DNA from: Corynebacterium endometrii
GTDB taxonomy: Bacteria; Actinomycetota; Actinomycetes; Mycobacteriales; Mycobacteriaceae
NCBI RefSeq assembly: GCF_004795735.1
Contig: NZ_CP039247.1
Location: 372,001-436,000 of the forward strand
Direction: 5' to 3'
Length of the DNA stretch: 64,000 bases
Notes under the pieces: generated by a model
The model's input: the letters and a program-made list of their open reading frames with translations, nothing else
Told to the model about the DNA's origin: nothing
The model's database searches: none
Made by a program: the position numbers and the translations under genes
Part shown: positions 47,781 through 56,833 of the stretch, in pieces
Position numbering within the stretch: position 1 is the first letter of the stretch
How the letters are laid out: every line of letters begins with the position of its first letter

Positions 47781-48341
47781 CTACTTGACCGCCAGGTTGG
47801 CTGAATGCAGTCTGTAGACGGTTTCCACTTCTACGTCCGGCAGGGCCGCGCGGAAGTCGCGCTCGGTTTGCTCGATGAGTTCGCGCAGCTGCTTCGGATG
47901 CATTTCCGCGGCGGAGGTGACCGTGAAGGTCAACGTTGGACGCTTGCGGTCTAGGGCCACTTTGCGGTCACACTTGACGATGTTGGGGTGCTGCGCCAGG
48001 GATTGGGAAATGCCCTCGGCTATGCCCTGTATGGAAGCGGTGATCTTGCCTTTGTCCGACGAAGCCTCCGATACCACCCGGTCAAGCTTGTGCGGGCGCA
48101 GGTTGGCGATGAGCAGCCACAGCCCGCAAAACAGCAACAACAGGCTCGCACCGGCCAGGGCCCACGGCCACCAACCCGCCCCCGGAACGGCGGCCCATGC
48201 GTCATGGTCAACCCAGCGCGATGCCTCCACCGCGAGTGGCACATCGAAGTGCAGCAGGATGGGCCAGACGCCTAGGGCAAGCAGGACTAATCCCAGCACG
48301 AAGAACAGGATTCTCTCAAAAGTAGCCAGCCCCTTAGACAT
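47781..48341 (-). CDS. Membrane protein of Asp23 cluster, AmaP-like
   Basis: A 186-residue protein with two N-terminal transmembrane helices (about residues 10-31 and 58-80) and a cytoplasmic C-terminal domain containing ITASIQGIAEGISQSLAQHPNIVKC and an alpha/beta segment (LTFTVTSAAEMHPKQLRELIEQ). This is the layout of AmaP, the membrane anchor for Asp23 in staphylococci. It overlaps the upstream gene by 8 bases. The function as an anchor is inferred by analogy. Confidence 0.75.
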   Translation of the reverse strand: MSKGLATFERILFFVLGLVLLALGVWPILLHFDVPLAVEASRWVDHDAWAAVPGAGWWPWALAGASLLLLFCGLWLLIANLRPHKLDRVVSEASSDKGKITASIQGIAEGISQSLAQHPNIVKCDRKVALDRKRPTLTFTVTSAAEMHPKQLRELIEQTERDFRAALPDVEVETVYRLHSANLAVK

Positions 48342-48912
48342 TGTTATCTACCTCCTGAGTCTGTTCGTAGTGCACGGTCAGCTCCGGGCGGGGACGCAAT
48401 CCCTCAATCGTGTGTTCCAGCGCCGCGGTGGTGCGTTTCGCCAGGGTGGGGTCCTCAGCGTCACCGTTGATGATGACGCTGACCTTCTTGGCGGAGGTAT
48501 TGCTCCGGGCGGCCGCCACTCCGGGCACGGTACGAGCCGCCGCCGCGACCCTGCGGGCCACATCGACCGGGCGCGTCCACATGCTGGTGATTTCTGTGGA
48601 GTAATCGATGTGCGTTGACTTGCGCGGTTTGAGCGCCACGAAGAGGAAGACGAGGCCCAAGGCTACGGCCCCGGCGCCCGCCCAGACCATCCAGTCCTGC
48701 AAAGCATCCGTTTCCATTATGGAGAAGAACCATTGCAGCCAGGATTGGGCATTGCCATCCCCGAAGAGCAACCAGGCCTCTCGGGCGGCAACGAAGGAAG
48801 CGCCCAGCAGCGCTATCGCCAACAGGACGGACCATGGGCGCACCGCCGGCGAAGGCTGGGGTTCCTGCCCTCGACGGTAGGGCAGGCTCTGACCGGATGA
48901 GTTCTCATTCAT
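48334..48912 (-). CDS. Membrane protein of Asp23 cluster (DUF6286-like)
   Basis: A 192-residue protein with two transmembrane helices (about residues 27-46 and 73-93) followed by a cytoplasmic domain (SMWTRPVDVARRVAAAARTVPGVAAARSN) that resembles the Asp23-type alpha/beta unit. It has the same topology as the next gene, and the two may be an ancient duplication. It overlaps the upstream Asp23 gene by 8 bases and the downstream gene by 8 bases, so the three are co-translated. Confidence 0.7.
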   Translation of the reverse strand: MNENSSGQSLPYRRGQEPQPSPAVRPWSVLLAIALLGASFVAAREAWLLFGDGNAQSWLQWFFSIMETDALQDWMVWAGAGAVALGLVFLFVALKPRKSTHIDYSTEITSMWTRPVDVARRVAAAARTVPGVAAARSNTSAKKVSVIINGDAEDPTLAKRTTAALEHTIEGLRPRPELTVHYEQTQEVDNNV

Positions 48913-49786
48913 GGCGGCCTCCAGGTTGTGTGCGGATGCGGGTTGGTTCCACCCTGATGTCTTTAAGCTTTAACGGGCGGACTTCGATGGCGCGCAACGG
49001 CTGTGGCCGGGGCGCCTGGACTCGTACCGGATTAGACGGGCGCACCGTTACCGGCTTAAGCGGCGATGCCTTGGGAACGGAAACCGGCCGCGTCTGCATA
49101 GGCTTTGGGCGGCTTACAGGTACCAGCTCTTGCGGCTCAGGGGCGCTAACCGAACGCACGGGGGCCGGATTAGGGGTGCCGATAGTGCGGACCTCGACGG
49201 GGGCAATATCGCTCACGGACGGGCTGCGTACCTCCGCTCGCGGCGCGATAGTGGGGGAGGAGATCCCAAGGGGGTGCTTAACCACCACCGGCTTGAGTGA
49301 TACCCTGCGCTTAACCTGAGGCTGCCACACGTTCGTGGGGGTTACCTGCGGGGCGCGCGCGGCGGCAACGGGGCGTGCGGCGAGATCTTGTTGGCTTACA
49401 CGCTTGCCGGGCACGGTGCGGCCGATGGCCACGTTGACACGGGTGGTCTTAAATCCCAGGTAGGCGTCGATGGCCTCGGCCACGGCATCCTGCACGGCCA
49501 CGGAAACATCCGTGATGGGGGAGGGCCACACGGTGGCGATGGCGCAGTCCACCGCGGCCACGTTCGCCTCCGGGTCGAGCTGCACGGCCACGCGAGGGTA
49601 CGCCCTGCGGCTAAACCCGCCGAGCTTAGAGTCAACCGTGGCAATGCCGGGCACGGTTTTAATCGCCGCGGCCACCAGGCGTTCTACTGCGCGCATGGAA
49701 AAGGCGGTGCCACCATGGTCACCAATAGATGACTGGTTGGCCGGGTCTTCCCCGGTTCCGGTCTCAGGTGCGGCGGGAGAGGTCAT
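48905..49786 (-). CDS. Asp23/Gls24-family protein with long Pro/Arg-rich tail
   Basis: A 293-residue protein. The Asp23/Gls24 domain lies in residues ~25-130 (FSMRAVERLVAAAIKTVPGIATVDSK, VDCAIATVWPSPITDVSVAVQDAV). The C-terminal ~160 residues are a low-complexity tail rich in Pro, Val, Arg and Lys (VRPSNPVRVQAPRPQPLRAI) with no membrane helix. The positive tail could bind anionic lipid headgroups, nucleic acid or cell-wall polymers; this is speculation. It overlaps the upstream small membrane protein gene (ATGA). Confidence 0.75.
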   Translation of the reverse strand: MTSPAAPETGTGEDPANQSSIGDHGGTAFSMRAVERLVAAAIKTVPGIATVDSKLGGFSRRAYPRVAVQLDPEANVAAVDCAIATVWPSPITDVSVAVQDAVAEAIDAYLGFKTTRVNVAIGRTVPGKRVSQQDLAARPVAAARAPQVTPTNVWQPQVKRRVSLKPVVVKHPLGISSPTIAPRAEVRSPSVSDIAPVEVRTIGTPNPAPVRSVSAPEPQELVPVSRPKPMQTRPVSVPKASPLKPVTVRPSNPVRVQAPRPQPLRAIEVRPLKLKDIRVEPTRIRTQPGGRHE

Positions 49787-49977
49787 GAAGCTCGGCCTTT
49801 GCCCACCAGGGTCTGGTACAACTCAACCAAGTTGATGCGCCCGTCAAAGTGGGCGCCGGCAATGGCGCCAATCAACGCGAAGATAACTGCGGTGAGAAAA
49901 AGCTTCCAGCCGCCCAGCACCAAAATCATAGCTATGGCTACGCCTAGAAGCGCGCCCAGCAGGGTGTAATTCTTCAT
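49783..49977 (-). CDS. Small DUF2273-type membrane protein
   Basis: A 64-residue protein, mostly two hydrophobic helices (LLGALLGVAIAMILVLGG and LFLTAVIFALIGAIAGAHF) followed by DGRINLVELYQTLVGKGR. DUF2273 proteins are regular companions of Asp23 genes. The GxxxG-like spacing in the second helix suggests helix packing. It overlaps the next gene by 4 bases. Confidence 0.8.
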   Translation of the reverse strand: MKNYTLLGALLGVAIAMILVLGGWKLFLTAVIFALIGAIAGAHFDGRINLVELYQTLVGKGRAS

Positions 49978-50006
49978 TATGTTTTCCTCATTAACAAGGT
50001 GTGCTT

Positions 50007-50333
50007 CTACGCCGAGACATCAGCGAAGATGACGTCCACGGTAGTTATCTCTGGACAGGCAGACTGCACGGCCTCGCGGATCTGGGGTGTCAGGTCACGT
50101 AAAGGGGTGGCTTTTTCAAGCCCGCCCTGCGCGGATAGGTCCGCGATGACAAAAATCTCTAGGTGGGTGTCATCCTGTACGTGGGCCTTGCGCAGGCCCT
50201 TGATGCGCTCACCGGGGTAGAGCAGAGAGATTTCCCCGTAGCTGCCGCCGTACATGCCGGCGATTCCAGGTAGCCCGGCCACCGCCTCGGCGATAGCCTT
50301 AGCGCCGGCCTGGGTCAGCTCGAAACCAGACAT
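50007..50333 (-). CDS. Conserved hypothetical protein of the Asp23 cluster
   Basis: A 108-residue soluble protein of the Asp23-like alpha/beta size class (GAKAIAEAVAGLPGIAGMYGGS, THLEIFVIADLSAQGG, QIREAVQSACPEITTVDVIF). The pattern of strand, helix and PGI loop echoes the Asp23 domain, so it is probably a reduced member. It lies 3 bases after the stop of the first Asp23 gene. Confidence 0.65.
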   Translation of the reverse strand: MSGFELTQAGAKAIAEAVAGLPGIAGMYGGSYGEISLLYPGERIKGLRKAHVQDDTHLEIFVIADLSAQGGLEKATPLRDLTPQIREAVQSACPEITTVDVIFADVSA

Positions 50334-50336
50334 GGG

Positions 50337-50876
50337 CTAGTTCTGGGGCGCAATGGCGGTTTCTGGGTCCTGCTCGTTGGCAGCTTCCTGCGGCAGCTTG
50401 ACGTCAGTGACACTGACGTCTACGCGGTCTACCTCGAGTCCGGTCATGCGTTCCACGGCGGTCATGATGTTGCGGCGGATGGCCTCCGCGAGCTCGTGGA
50501 TGGCGACGCCGTACTCGGCGATGATGGACACGTCAATATTGGCCATGCCATCGGCCACCGCGACGGAAACGCCCTGACGGACATCCTCCGAGGCGCCAAG
50601 GGACTCGCGGATGGAACCCAGCATGCGCGCACCGCCGCCGCCCAGGGCAGCCACGCCGGAAACCTCGCGCGCCGCGATGCCGGCGATCTTGGAGACCACC
50701 ACGTCCTCAATGGCGGTGGTGCCGTGTTCCGTCTCCAAGTTCCTATTAATCTTGCGCTCCGGGACGGCGATATCCTGGGTGCCCGGGGTGCCTGGGGCGG
50801 CGGGTGCTTCTGCGACGGGGGCGTCGGCAGGAGTGGTTGCGTTTGCCGGGGTATTGGTTGCGGTGGAATCAGCCAT
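50337..50876 (-). CDS. Asp23/Gls24-family envelope stress response protein
   Basis: A 179-residue protein. An Ala/Pro/Thr-rich N-terminus (~50 residues) leads into a canonical Asp23 domain: GTTAIEDVVVSKIAGIAAREVSGVAALGGG, VSVAVADGMANIDVSIIAEYG, and IRRNIMTAVERMTGLEVDRVDVSVTDV. In firmicutes, Asp23 forms a membrane-proximal network that responds to cell-wall stress. It is the first gene of the six-gene minus-strand cluster, so the promoter probably lies between 50877 and ~51000. Confidence 0.9.
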   Translation of the reverse strand: MADSTATNTPANATTPADAPVAEAPAAPGTPGTQDIAVPERKINRNLETEHGTTAIEDVVVSKIAGIAAREVSGVAALGGGGARMLGSIRESLGASEDVRQGVSVAVADGMANIDVSIIAEYGVAIHELAEAIRRNIMTAVERMTGLEVDRVDVSVTDVKLPQEAANEQDPETAIAPQN

Positions 50877-51539
50877 GACGAGCCTTTCTTTGCGATTGTC
50901 CTAGTGCCCTCATGGTAACGCTTTTAGCCCGCAAGCGTCAGAAAGTGATTTTGAACACTGTTGCCTGAAAGGTTTGTGTTTAGGCCTGGGACGTGCTTAA
51001 ATACAGGGGTTGCTTTAACAGAGGTAGCGGAAACGCGAACCGGATTTATCCGGCGCAGCGGGGAAGTTATCCCTGGTAAGGCGAACATGACACCTTTGAT
51101 TCCGAATGCGTAATCATTAGTGAGCGCAGGCGGTAAGAAGGTCGGTCACACGGGCTAGGTCCGCGCTTTTAGCGCTTTAAGCAGAGACATCCCGTGAGGC
51201 TGGACCGGAGAAGGGGCATGGCAAATAAACAGCGGCAGTATACGAAATGGGTCATTTTCGGCTGTGTGGCGTTTCATCGCCGCGCGTAATGCGTGAAAAC
51301 CGTCCCCTTCCGTGATTCTTATGACTTCGGGTCTCTTGTACCCCGTCACGAGCACTGCAAGATGGTTGTTTGCCGGCTTGTATCTCGTGGTCATCATGAC
51401 AATCTAAGACAACTGGCGTTTGGCCTGGCCCTAGAGACCGGTACAACGTTATAGAGAAATCGAGAAAGCTTTTTCCCACCGCTTTACGCCCCGGATACGC
51501 CGGGTATGTGAAAGTGGGGAAGCGAGGAAGAGGATAAGC
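50877..51539. other. Intergenic region between Asp23 cluster and S10 operon
   Basis: 663 bases. A candidate plus-strand promoter, TTGTGT (50974-50979) 17 bases before TTAAAT (50997-51002), would give a ~530-base leader. Another possible pair, TTGTAT (51378-51383) and AATCTA (51401-51406), is nearer to rpsJ. A small ORF sits at 51218-51289. An AGGAAGAGG ribosome site precedes rpsJ. I see no other credible gene. Confidence 0.45.
51218..51289 (+). CDS. Possible 23-residue peptide in the rpsJ upstream region
   Basis: ATG 51218 has GGAGAAGG 4-5 bases upstream, a near-ideal ribosome site. The peptide begins MANKQRQYTKW, has a short hydrophobic stretch (WVIFGCVAF) and ends HHRRA-like in HRRA. It could be a leader peptide, a small membrane peptide, or a chance ORF. 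No other support. Confidence 0.3.
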   Translation: MANKQRQYTKWVIFGCVAFHRRA

Positions 51540-51845
51540 GTGGCGGGACAAAAAATCCGCATTCGGCTGAAGGCCTACGACCACGAGGCAATTGACGCTT
51601 CTGCAAAGAAGATCGTTTCTACCGTAACTTCTACGGGCGCTCGTGTTGTTGGTCCAGTGCCGCTCCCAACGGAGAAGAACGTATACGCCGTTATTCGTTC
51701 TCCACACAAGTACAAGGACTCTCGCGAGCACTTCGAGATGCGCACTCACAAGCGCCTCATCGACATTCTCGACCCAACCCCGAAGACCGTTGACGCCCTC
51801 ATGCGCATCGACCTTCCGGCAAGCGTCGACGTCAACATCCAGTAG
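51540..51845 (+). CDS. rpsJ: 30S ribosomal protein S10 (NusE)
   Basis: A 101-residue S10 starting at GTG 51540 ([18 protein letters not shown]), also the NusE partner of NusG. The conserved [31 protein letters not shown] loop is intact. It is the first gene of the S10 operon. The gap to rplC is 44 bases. Confidence 0.98.
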   Translation: MAGQKIRIRLKAYDHEAIDASAKKIVSTVTSTGARVVGPVPLPTEKNVYAVIRSPHKYKDSREHFEMRTHKRLIDILDPTPKTVDALMRIDLPASVDVNIQ

Positions 51846-51889
51846 CCAACAGCTGCTGTCGAAGTAAATACTTTGGTGGAGAAGAATTA

Positions 51890-52546
51890 ATGAGTGAAAA
51901 CGAGATCAAGGGCATTCTGGGCAAGAAGCTCGGCATGACTCAGGTCTTCGACGAGGATAACCGCGTAGTACCGGTTACCGTCGTTGAAGCTGGTCCATGC
52001 GTAGTGACCCAGATTCGCACCGCAGAAACCGATGGCTACAACGCCATCCAGATCGCCTTTGGCGAGATTGACCCACGCAAGGCCAACAAGCCTGCCACCG
52101 GTCACTTCAAGAAGGCTGGCGTGACCCCACGTCGCCACGTTGCCGAAATCCGCATGGATGACACCTCCGCATACGAGGTTGGCCAGGACGTGACCGTTGA
52201 CATCTTCGAGGGCGTAACCTTCGTTGACGTCACGGGCACCACCAAGGGCCACGGCTACGCAGGTGCTATGAAGCGCCACGGTTTTGCAGGTCAGGGTGCC
52301 TCCCACGGTAACCAGGCTGCACACCGTCGTGTTGGTGGCATCGGCGCATGTGCTACCCCAGCACGCGTCTTCAAGGGCAAGCGCATGGCCGGCCGCATGG
52401 GTCAGGACCGCGTTACTACCCAGAACCTGAAGATTCAGAAGATCGACGGTGAATCCAACCTGCTGCTCATCAAGGGTGCTATCCCTGGTGCTCGCGGCGG
52501 CCTGGTTACCGTCAAGACCGCAGTGAAGGGCGGTGCACACGCATGA
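51890..52546 (+). CDS. rplC: 50S ribosomal protein L3
   Basis: A 218-residue L3, an early assembly protein near the peptidyl transferase centre. [18 protein letters not shown] at the N-terminus and the central extension [22 protein letters not shown] are typical. The stop overlaps the rplD start by 4 bases (ATGA). Confidence 0.98.
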   Translation: MSENEIKGILGKKLGMTQVFDEDNRVVPVTVVEAGPCVVTQIRTAETDGYNAIQIAFGEIDPRKANKPATGHFKKAGVTPRRHVAEIRMDDTSAYEVGQDVTVDIFEGVTFVDVTGTTKGHGYAGAMKRHGFAGQGASHGNQAAHRRVGGIGACATPARVFKGKRMAGRMGQDRVTTQNLKIQKIDGESNLLLIKGAIPGARGGLVTVKTAVKGGAHA

Positions 52547-53208
52547 GCAACCTCAAGCTAGACGTCCGTACTGCTGAGGGTAAGACCAACGGCTCTGTCG
52601 AGCTGCCGGCTGAGATCTTTGACGCAGAGGTGTCCATCGCTTTGATGCACCAGGTTGTCAACGCTCAGCTTGCTGCAGCACGCCAGGGCACCCACGCAAC
52701 CAAGACCCGCGGCGACGTTCGCGGCGGTGGCCGTAAGCCATTCCGCCAGAAGGGCACCGGCCGTGCGCGCCAGGGTTCCATCCGTGCTCCTCACTACACC
52801 GGCGGTGGCACCGTTCACGGTCCACAGCCACGTGATTACGCACAGCGCACCCCTAAGAAGATGATCAAGGCCGCCCTGTTCGGTGCACTTACTGACCGTG
52901 CCCGCAACGAGCGCATCCACGTCATCGAGGAATTGGTTGCAGGCCAGGAGCCTTCCACCAAGAAGGCAAAGGCATTCTTCGCAGACCTAACTGACCGCCG
53001 CAACATCCTGCTGGTCATCGGTCGCGAGGATCTGACCGCCCGTCGCAGCGCCAACAACCTGCCTAACGTTCACATCATCGATGAGGGCCAGCTGAACACC
53101 TACGATGTTCTCAAGTCTGACGATGTTGTGTTCTCCGCAGAGGCACTGCACACCTTCATCTCTCGCGTATCCAACGCTCGCGATGAAGAGAAGAAGGAGG
53201 AGAAGTAA
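52543..53208 (+). CDS. rplD: 50S ribosomal protein L4
   Basis: A 221-residue L4 lining the exit tunnel; in other bacteria it regulates the S10 operon. The tunnel loop [20 protein letters not shown] is present (about residues 58-77). It overlaps rplC by 4 bases and rplW by 1. Confidence 0.98.
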   Translation: MSNLKLDVRTAEGKTNGSVELPAEIFDAEVSIALMHQVVNAQLAAARQGTHATKTRGDVRGGGRKPFRQKGTGRARQGSIRAPHYTGGGTVHGPQPRDYAQRTPKKMIKAALFGALTDRARNERIHVIEELVAGQEPSTKKAKAFFADLTDRRNILLVIGREDLTARRSANNLPNVHIIDEGQLNTYDVLKSDDVVFSAEALHTFISRVSNARDEEKKEEK

Positions 53209-53510
53209 TGGCTAAGATCGCCAATCCGCGCGATATCATCATCGCCCCGGTTGTCTCCGAGAAGTCTTACGGCCTCATGGAACAAAACACCTACACGTTC
53301 TATGTAGCCACTGACTCCAACAAGACCCAGATCAAAGATGCCGTAGAGCAGATCTTCGGCGTGAAGGTTGACTCCGTGAACACCGTAAACCGTGCAGGTA
53401 AGCGCAAGCGCACCCGCACCGGCTTCGGTACCCGTAAGTCCACCAAGCGCGCTTACGTGACGCTCCGAGAGGGCAGCGACGCTATCGACGTCTTCGGCGC
53501 TGGCGCCTAA
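53208..53510 (+). CDS. rplW: 50S ribosomal protein L23
   Basis: A 100-residue L23 at the exit-tunnel mouth, docking site for trigger factor and [23 protein letters not shown] and the loop with [16 protein letters not shown] are conserved. The start overlaps the rplD stop (TAATG). Confidence 0.98.
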   Translation: MAKIANPRDIIIAPVVSEKSYGLMEQNTYTFYVATDSNKTQIKDAVEQIFGVKVDSVNTVNRAGKRKRTRTGFGTRKSTKRAYVTLREGSDAIDVFGAGA

Positions 53511-53538
53511 GAAGAAAGTCGAGAAGTAAGGAAGAATT

Positions 53539-54375
53539 ATGGCTATTCGTAAGTACAAGCCGACAACTCCGGGTCGCCGCGCATCCTCCGTTTCTGAGTT
53601 TGATGCACTGACCCGCTCCACTCCGGAGAAGTCCCTTCTCCGTCCGTTGAGCAAGACCGGTGGTCGTAACAACTACGGCCGCATCACCACCCGCCACATC
53701 GGCGGTGGCCACAAGCGCCGTTACCGTCTGATCGACTTCCGTCGCAACGACAAGGATGGCATCCCAGCGAAGGTCGCTCACATCGAGTACGACCCAAACC
53801 GTACCGCTAACATCGCCCTGCTCCACTACGTGGACGGTGAGAAGCGCTACATCATCGCTCCAAAGAACCTGCAGCAGGGGCAGATCGTGGAGTCCGGTGC
53901 GAATGCTGACATCAAGGTGGGCAACAACCTGCCACTGCGCAACATCCCAACCGGTACCACCATCCACGCTGTAGAGCTAAAGCCGGGCGCTGGCGCTAAG
54001 TTGGCTCGTTCCGCTGGCGCTTCCATCCAGCTGCTGGGTAAGGAAGGCAAGTACGCAATCCTGCGTATGCCATCCTCCGAGATTCGCCGCGTGGACATCC
54101 GCTGCCGCGCGACCGTGGGTGAGGTTGGCAACGCTGACCAGATGAACATCCGCTGGGGCAAGGCCGGCCGCATGCGCTGGAAGGGCGTTCGCCCAACCGT
54201 CCGTGGTGTCGTTATGAACCCGGTTGACCACCCACACGGTGGTGGTGAGGGTAAGACCTCCGGTGGTCGTCACCCAGTATCCCCATGGGGTAAGAAGGAG
54301 GGTCGCACCCGCAACCCTAACCGTTACTCCAACAACATGATCGTGCGCCGTCGTCGCCCGAACAAGAAGCGCTAA
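53539..54375 (+). CDS. rplB: 50S ribosomal protein L2
   Basis: A 278-residue L2, required for subunit association and peptidyl transfer. The conserved C-terminal [16 protein letters not shown] segment contains the essential histidine. The C-terminus is Arg/Lys-rich. It lies 28 bases after rplW with a GGAAG ribosome site. Confidence 0.98.
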   Translation: MAIRKYKPTTPGRRASSVSEFDALTRSTPEKSLLRPLSKTGGRNNYGRITTRHIGGGHKRRYRLIDFRRNDKDGIPAKVAHIEYDPNRTANIALLHYVDGEKRYIIAPKNLQQGQIVESGANADIKVGNNLPLRNIPTGTTIHAVELKPGAGAKLARSAGASIQLLGKEGKYAILRMPSSEIRRVDIRCRATVGEVGNADQMNIRWGKAGRMRWKGVRPTVRGVVMNPVDHPHGGGEGKTSGGRHPVSPWGKKEGRTRNPNRYSNNMIVRRRRPNKKR

Positions 54376-54388
54376 GAGGAGGTAAACA

Positions 54389-54667
54389 ATGCCACGCAGC
54401 CTTAAGAAGGGCCCGTTCGTCGATGAGCACCTCCTCAACAAGGTGGATGCTCAGAATGAGGCCGGCACCAAGCAGGTCATTAAGACCTGGTCTCGCCGTT
54501 CGACCATTCTTCCAGATTTCATTGGCCACACTTTCGCCGTCCATGACGGCCGTAAGCATGTTCCAGTGTTTGTCGATGATTCCATGGTCGGCCACAAGCT
54601 GGGCGAGTTCGCACCAACCAAGACCTTTAAGGGTCACGTCAAGGACGATAAGAAGGGACGTCGATAA
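54389..54667 (+). CDS. rpsS: 30S ribosomal protein S19
   Basis: A 92-residue S19 in the head of the small subunit, near the A-site finger contact. [15 protein letters not shown] and [23 protein letters not shown] are canonical. AGAGGAGGT lies before the ATG. Confidence 0.98.
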   Translation: MPRSLKKGPFVDEHLLNKVDAQNEAGTKQVIKTWSRRSTILPDFIGHTFAVHDGRKHVPVFVDDSMVGHKLGEFAPTKTFKGHVKDDKKGRR

Positions 54668-54670
54668 GCG

Positions 54671-55033
54671 ATGAGTGACAACATCACCTCCGCATCCGCA
54701 ACGGCCCGCTACGTCCGCGTTACCCCGATGAAGGCACGCCGCGTCATCGACCTGGTTCGCGGTAAGTCCGTAGCTGAGGCTCTTGCAATCCTGAAGTACG
54801 CACCTCAGGGCGCTGCAAAGCCAGTAGCTAAGGTAGTTGCTTCCGCAGCGGCTAACGCTGAGAACAACTTCGGCCTGGATCCACAGACCCTGGTTATCTC
54901 CGAGGCTTACGCCAACGAGGGTCCAACCATGCGTCGTTTCCAGCCACGTGCGCAGGGTCGCGCGTTCATCATCCGTAAGCGCACCAGCCACATCACCGTG
55001 GTTGTCGAGAGCCAGAAGGAAGGGGCCAAGTAA
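54671..55033 (+). CDS. rplV: 50S ribosomal protein L22
   Basis: A 120-residue L22 with the long beta-hairpin that reaches into the exit tunnel near the macrolide site. [20 protein letters not shown] and the hairpin [21 protein letters not shown] are intact, so no macrolide-type deletion is evident in this hairpin. One base overlaps rpsC. Confidence 0.98.
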   Translation: MSDNITSASATARYVRVTPMKARRVIDLVRGKSVAEALAILKYAPQGAAKPVAKVVASAAANAENNFGLDPQTLVISEAYANEGPTMRRFQPRAQGRAFIIRKRTSHITVVVESQKEGAK

Positions 55034-55779
55034 TGGGCCAGAAGATCCATCCTCACGGCCTACGTTTGGGCATCACTTCCGACTGGAAGACCCACTGGTA
55101 CGCCGACAAGGACTACGCAACCTACGTTGCTGAAGACATCAAGATTCGCGAATACCTCTCTAAGGGCCTCGAGCGCGCCGGCATCGCCGACGTAGTTATC
55201 GAGCGCACCCGCGACCGCGTCCGCGTTGACATTCACACCGCCCGTCCGGGCATCGTGATTGGTCGCCGCGGCGCAGAGGCTGACCGCATCCGCCGCGAGC
55301 TGGAAAAGCTCACCGGCAAGATGGTTGCGCTCAACATCCTCGAGGTCAAGCAGGTAGACGCAAACGCAACCCTGGTTGCTCAGTCCATCGCTGAGCAGCT
55401 GGTTAACCGCGTTGCTTTCCGCCGTGCAATGCGTAAGGCAATTCAGTCCGCTATGCGCCAGCCACAGGTAAAGGGCATCAAGGTCCTTTGCTCTGGCCGC
55501 CTTGGTGGTGCTGAAATGTCCCGCACCGAGCGCTACCACGAGGGTCGCGTTCCACTGCACACCCTGCGCGCAGAGATCGATTACGGCACCGCAGAGGCCC
55601 ACACCACCTTCGGCCGCATTGGCATCAAGGTGTGGATCTACAAGGGTGACGTAGTTGGTGGCGTGCGTGAGTCCGAACTGAACGCTCCGTCGCAGGGCCG
55701 TGGCCGCGGCGACCGTAACGGTCGTCCTCGCCGCGGTGGCCAGCGTCGCCAGCGCGCAAATCAGAAGCAGGAGGGCTAA
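55033..55779 (+). CDS. rpsC: 30S ribosomal protein S3
   Basis: A 248-residue S3 at the mRNA entry site. It has an N-terminal KH domain with [18 protein letters not shown] and the C-terminal domain [32 protein letters not shown] basic Arg/Gly-rich tail of about 30 residues follows, common in actinobacteria. Confidence 0.98.
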   Translation: MGQKIHPHGLRLGITSDWKTHWYADKDYATYVAEDIKIREYLSKGLERAGIADVVIERTRDRVRVDIHTARPGIVIGRRGAEADRIRRELEKLTGKMVALNILEVKQVDANATLVAQSIAEQLVNRVAFRRAMRKAIQSAMRQPQVKGIKVLCSGRLGGAEMSRTERYHEGRVPLHTLRAEIDYGTAEAHTTFGRIGIKVWIYKGDVVGGVRESELNAPSQGRGRGDRNGRPRRGGQRRQRANQKQEG

Positions 55780-55782
55780 TCC

Positions 55783-56199
55783 ATGCTGATTCCAAAGCGC
55801 GTTAAGTACCGTCGCCAGCACCGCCCTACTCGTAGCGGCGTGTCCAAGGGCGGTAACCGCATCAACTTCGGTGATTACGCTATCCAGGCTCTGGAGCCTG
55901 CGTACATCACCAACCGCCAGATCGAGGCAGCTCGTATTGCCATTAACCGCCACGTCAAGCGTGGTGGCAAGGTCTGGATCAACATCTTCCCTGACCGTCC
56001 TTTGACCCAGAAGCCACTTGGCGTTCGTATGGGTTCCGGTAAGGGCCCAGTTGAGAAGTGGGTGGCCAACGTTAAGCCAGGCCGCGTACTTTTCGAGATG
56101 AGCTACCCAAATGAGGCTGTTGCACTCGAGGCTCTGCGCCGCGCTGGCCAGAAGCTTCCTTGCAAGGTCCGCATCATCAAGAAGGAGGACCAGTTCTAA
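55783..56199 (+). CDS. rplP: 50S ribosomal protein L16
   Basis: A 138-residue L16 at the A-site side of the 50[16 protein letters not shown] and the [19 protein letters not shown] loop are typical. The stop overlaps the rpmC start by one base (TAATG). Confidence 0.98.
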   Translation: MLIPKRVKYRRQHRPTRSGVSKGGNRINFGDYAIQALEPAYITNRQIEAARIAINRHVKRGGKVWINIFPDRPLTQKPLGVRMGSGKGPVEKWVANVKPGRVLFEMSYPNEAVALEALRRAGQKLPCKVRIIKKEDQF

Positions 56200-56429
56200 T
56201 GGCAACCGGTACCCCTGCACACGAGTTCCGCGAGCTCGATAACGCCGAGCTGGAGCAGCGTCTTGCAGATGCGAAGGAAGAGCTGTTCAACCTTCGTTTC
56301 CAGAAGGCCACTGGCCAGCTGACCAACAACCGCCGCATCGGAACCGTAAAGCGCGACATTGCGCGCGTGTACACCGTTCTGCGCGAGCGCGAGCTTGGTC
56401 TGTCCACCACTCCAGGAGCTGAGGCATAA
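56199..56429 (+). CDS. rpmC: 50S ribosomal protein L29
   Basis: A 76-residue helical L29 by the exit tunnel. ATG 56199 is chosen; a longer in-frame start at 56160 would lie within rpl[20 protein letters not shown] is the family signature. It overlaps rpsQ by one base. Confidence 0.97.
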   Translation: MATGTPAHEFRELDNAELEQRLADAKEELFNLRFQKATGQLTNNRRIGTVKRDIARVYTVLRERELGLSTTPGAEA

Positions 56430-56698
56430 TGACTGACGTTAAGAAGGAAAAGGGCGCACGCAAGGTTCGCTCCGGCTACGTTATCTCTGACAAGATGCAG
56501 AAGACCATCGTAGTTGAGCTCGAGGACCGCAAGCAGCACGCCCTGTACGGCAAGATCATGCGCTCCAACTCCAAGGTGAAGGCGCACGATGAGGATGAGA
56601 TCGCCGGCGTCGGCGACCGCGTCCGCATCGAAGAGTGCCGTCCGCTGTCCAAGGACAAGCACTACCGTCTCGTTGAAATCATCGAGAAGGCTAAGTAA
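56429..56698 (+). CDS. rpsQ: 30S ribosomal protein S17
   Basis: An 89-residue S17, an early-binding small-subunit protein. [18 protein letters not shown] and [20 protein letters not shown] are conserved. It is the last gene of the ribosomal string; rplN and the rest of the spc genes do not follow, in agreement with the split arrangement of Corynebacterium. Confidence 0.98.
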   Translation: MTDVKKEKGARKVRSGYVISDKMQKTIVVELEDRKQHALYGKIMRSNSKVKAHDEDEIAGVGDRVRIEECRPLSKDKHYRLVEIIEKAK

Positions 56699-56705
56699 TT
56701 CCTTC

Positions 56706-56776
56706 GGGGCGCAACGCCCCGGCAGCTGAATTAACTTTCCGCACGAGCCCCGATACTTAGTTGTATCGGGGCTTTT
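56706..56776 (+). terminator. Double hairpin terminator after rpsQ
   Basis: A first stem GGGGCG/CGCCCC (56706-56720) is followed by AGCCCCGATAC (56746-56756) pairing perfectly with GTATCGGGGCT (56763-56773), then TTTT. The second stem is a strong intrinsic terminator; the IS30 element starts 17 bases later. Confidence 0.9.
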
Positions 56777-56833
56777 GCGATCTTCTATTCCTCGGCGGAT
56801 TCTAGGGATCGTCGAAACACCTGACCTTGATTG

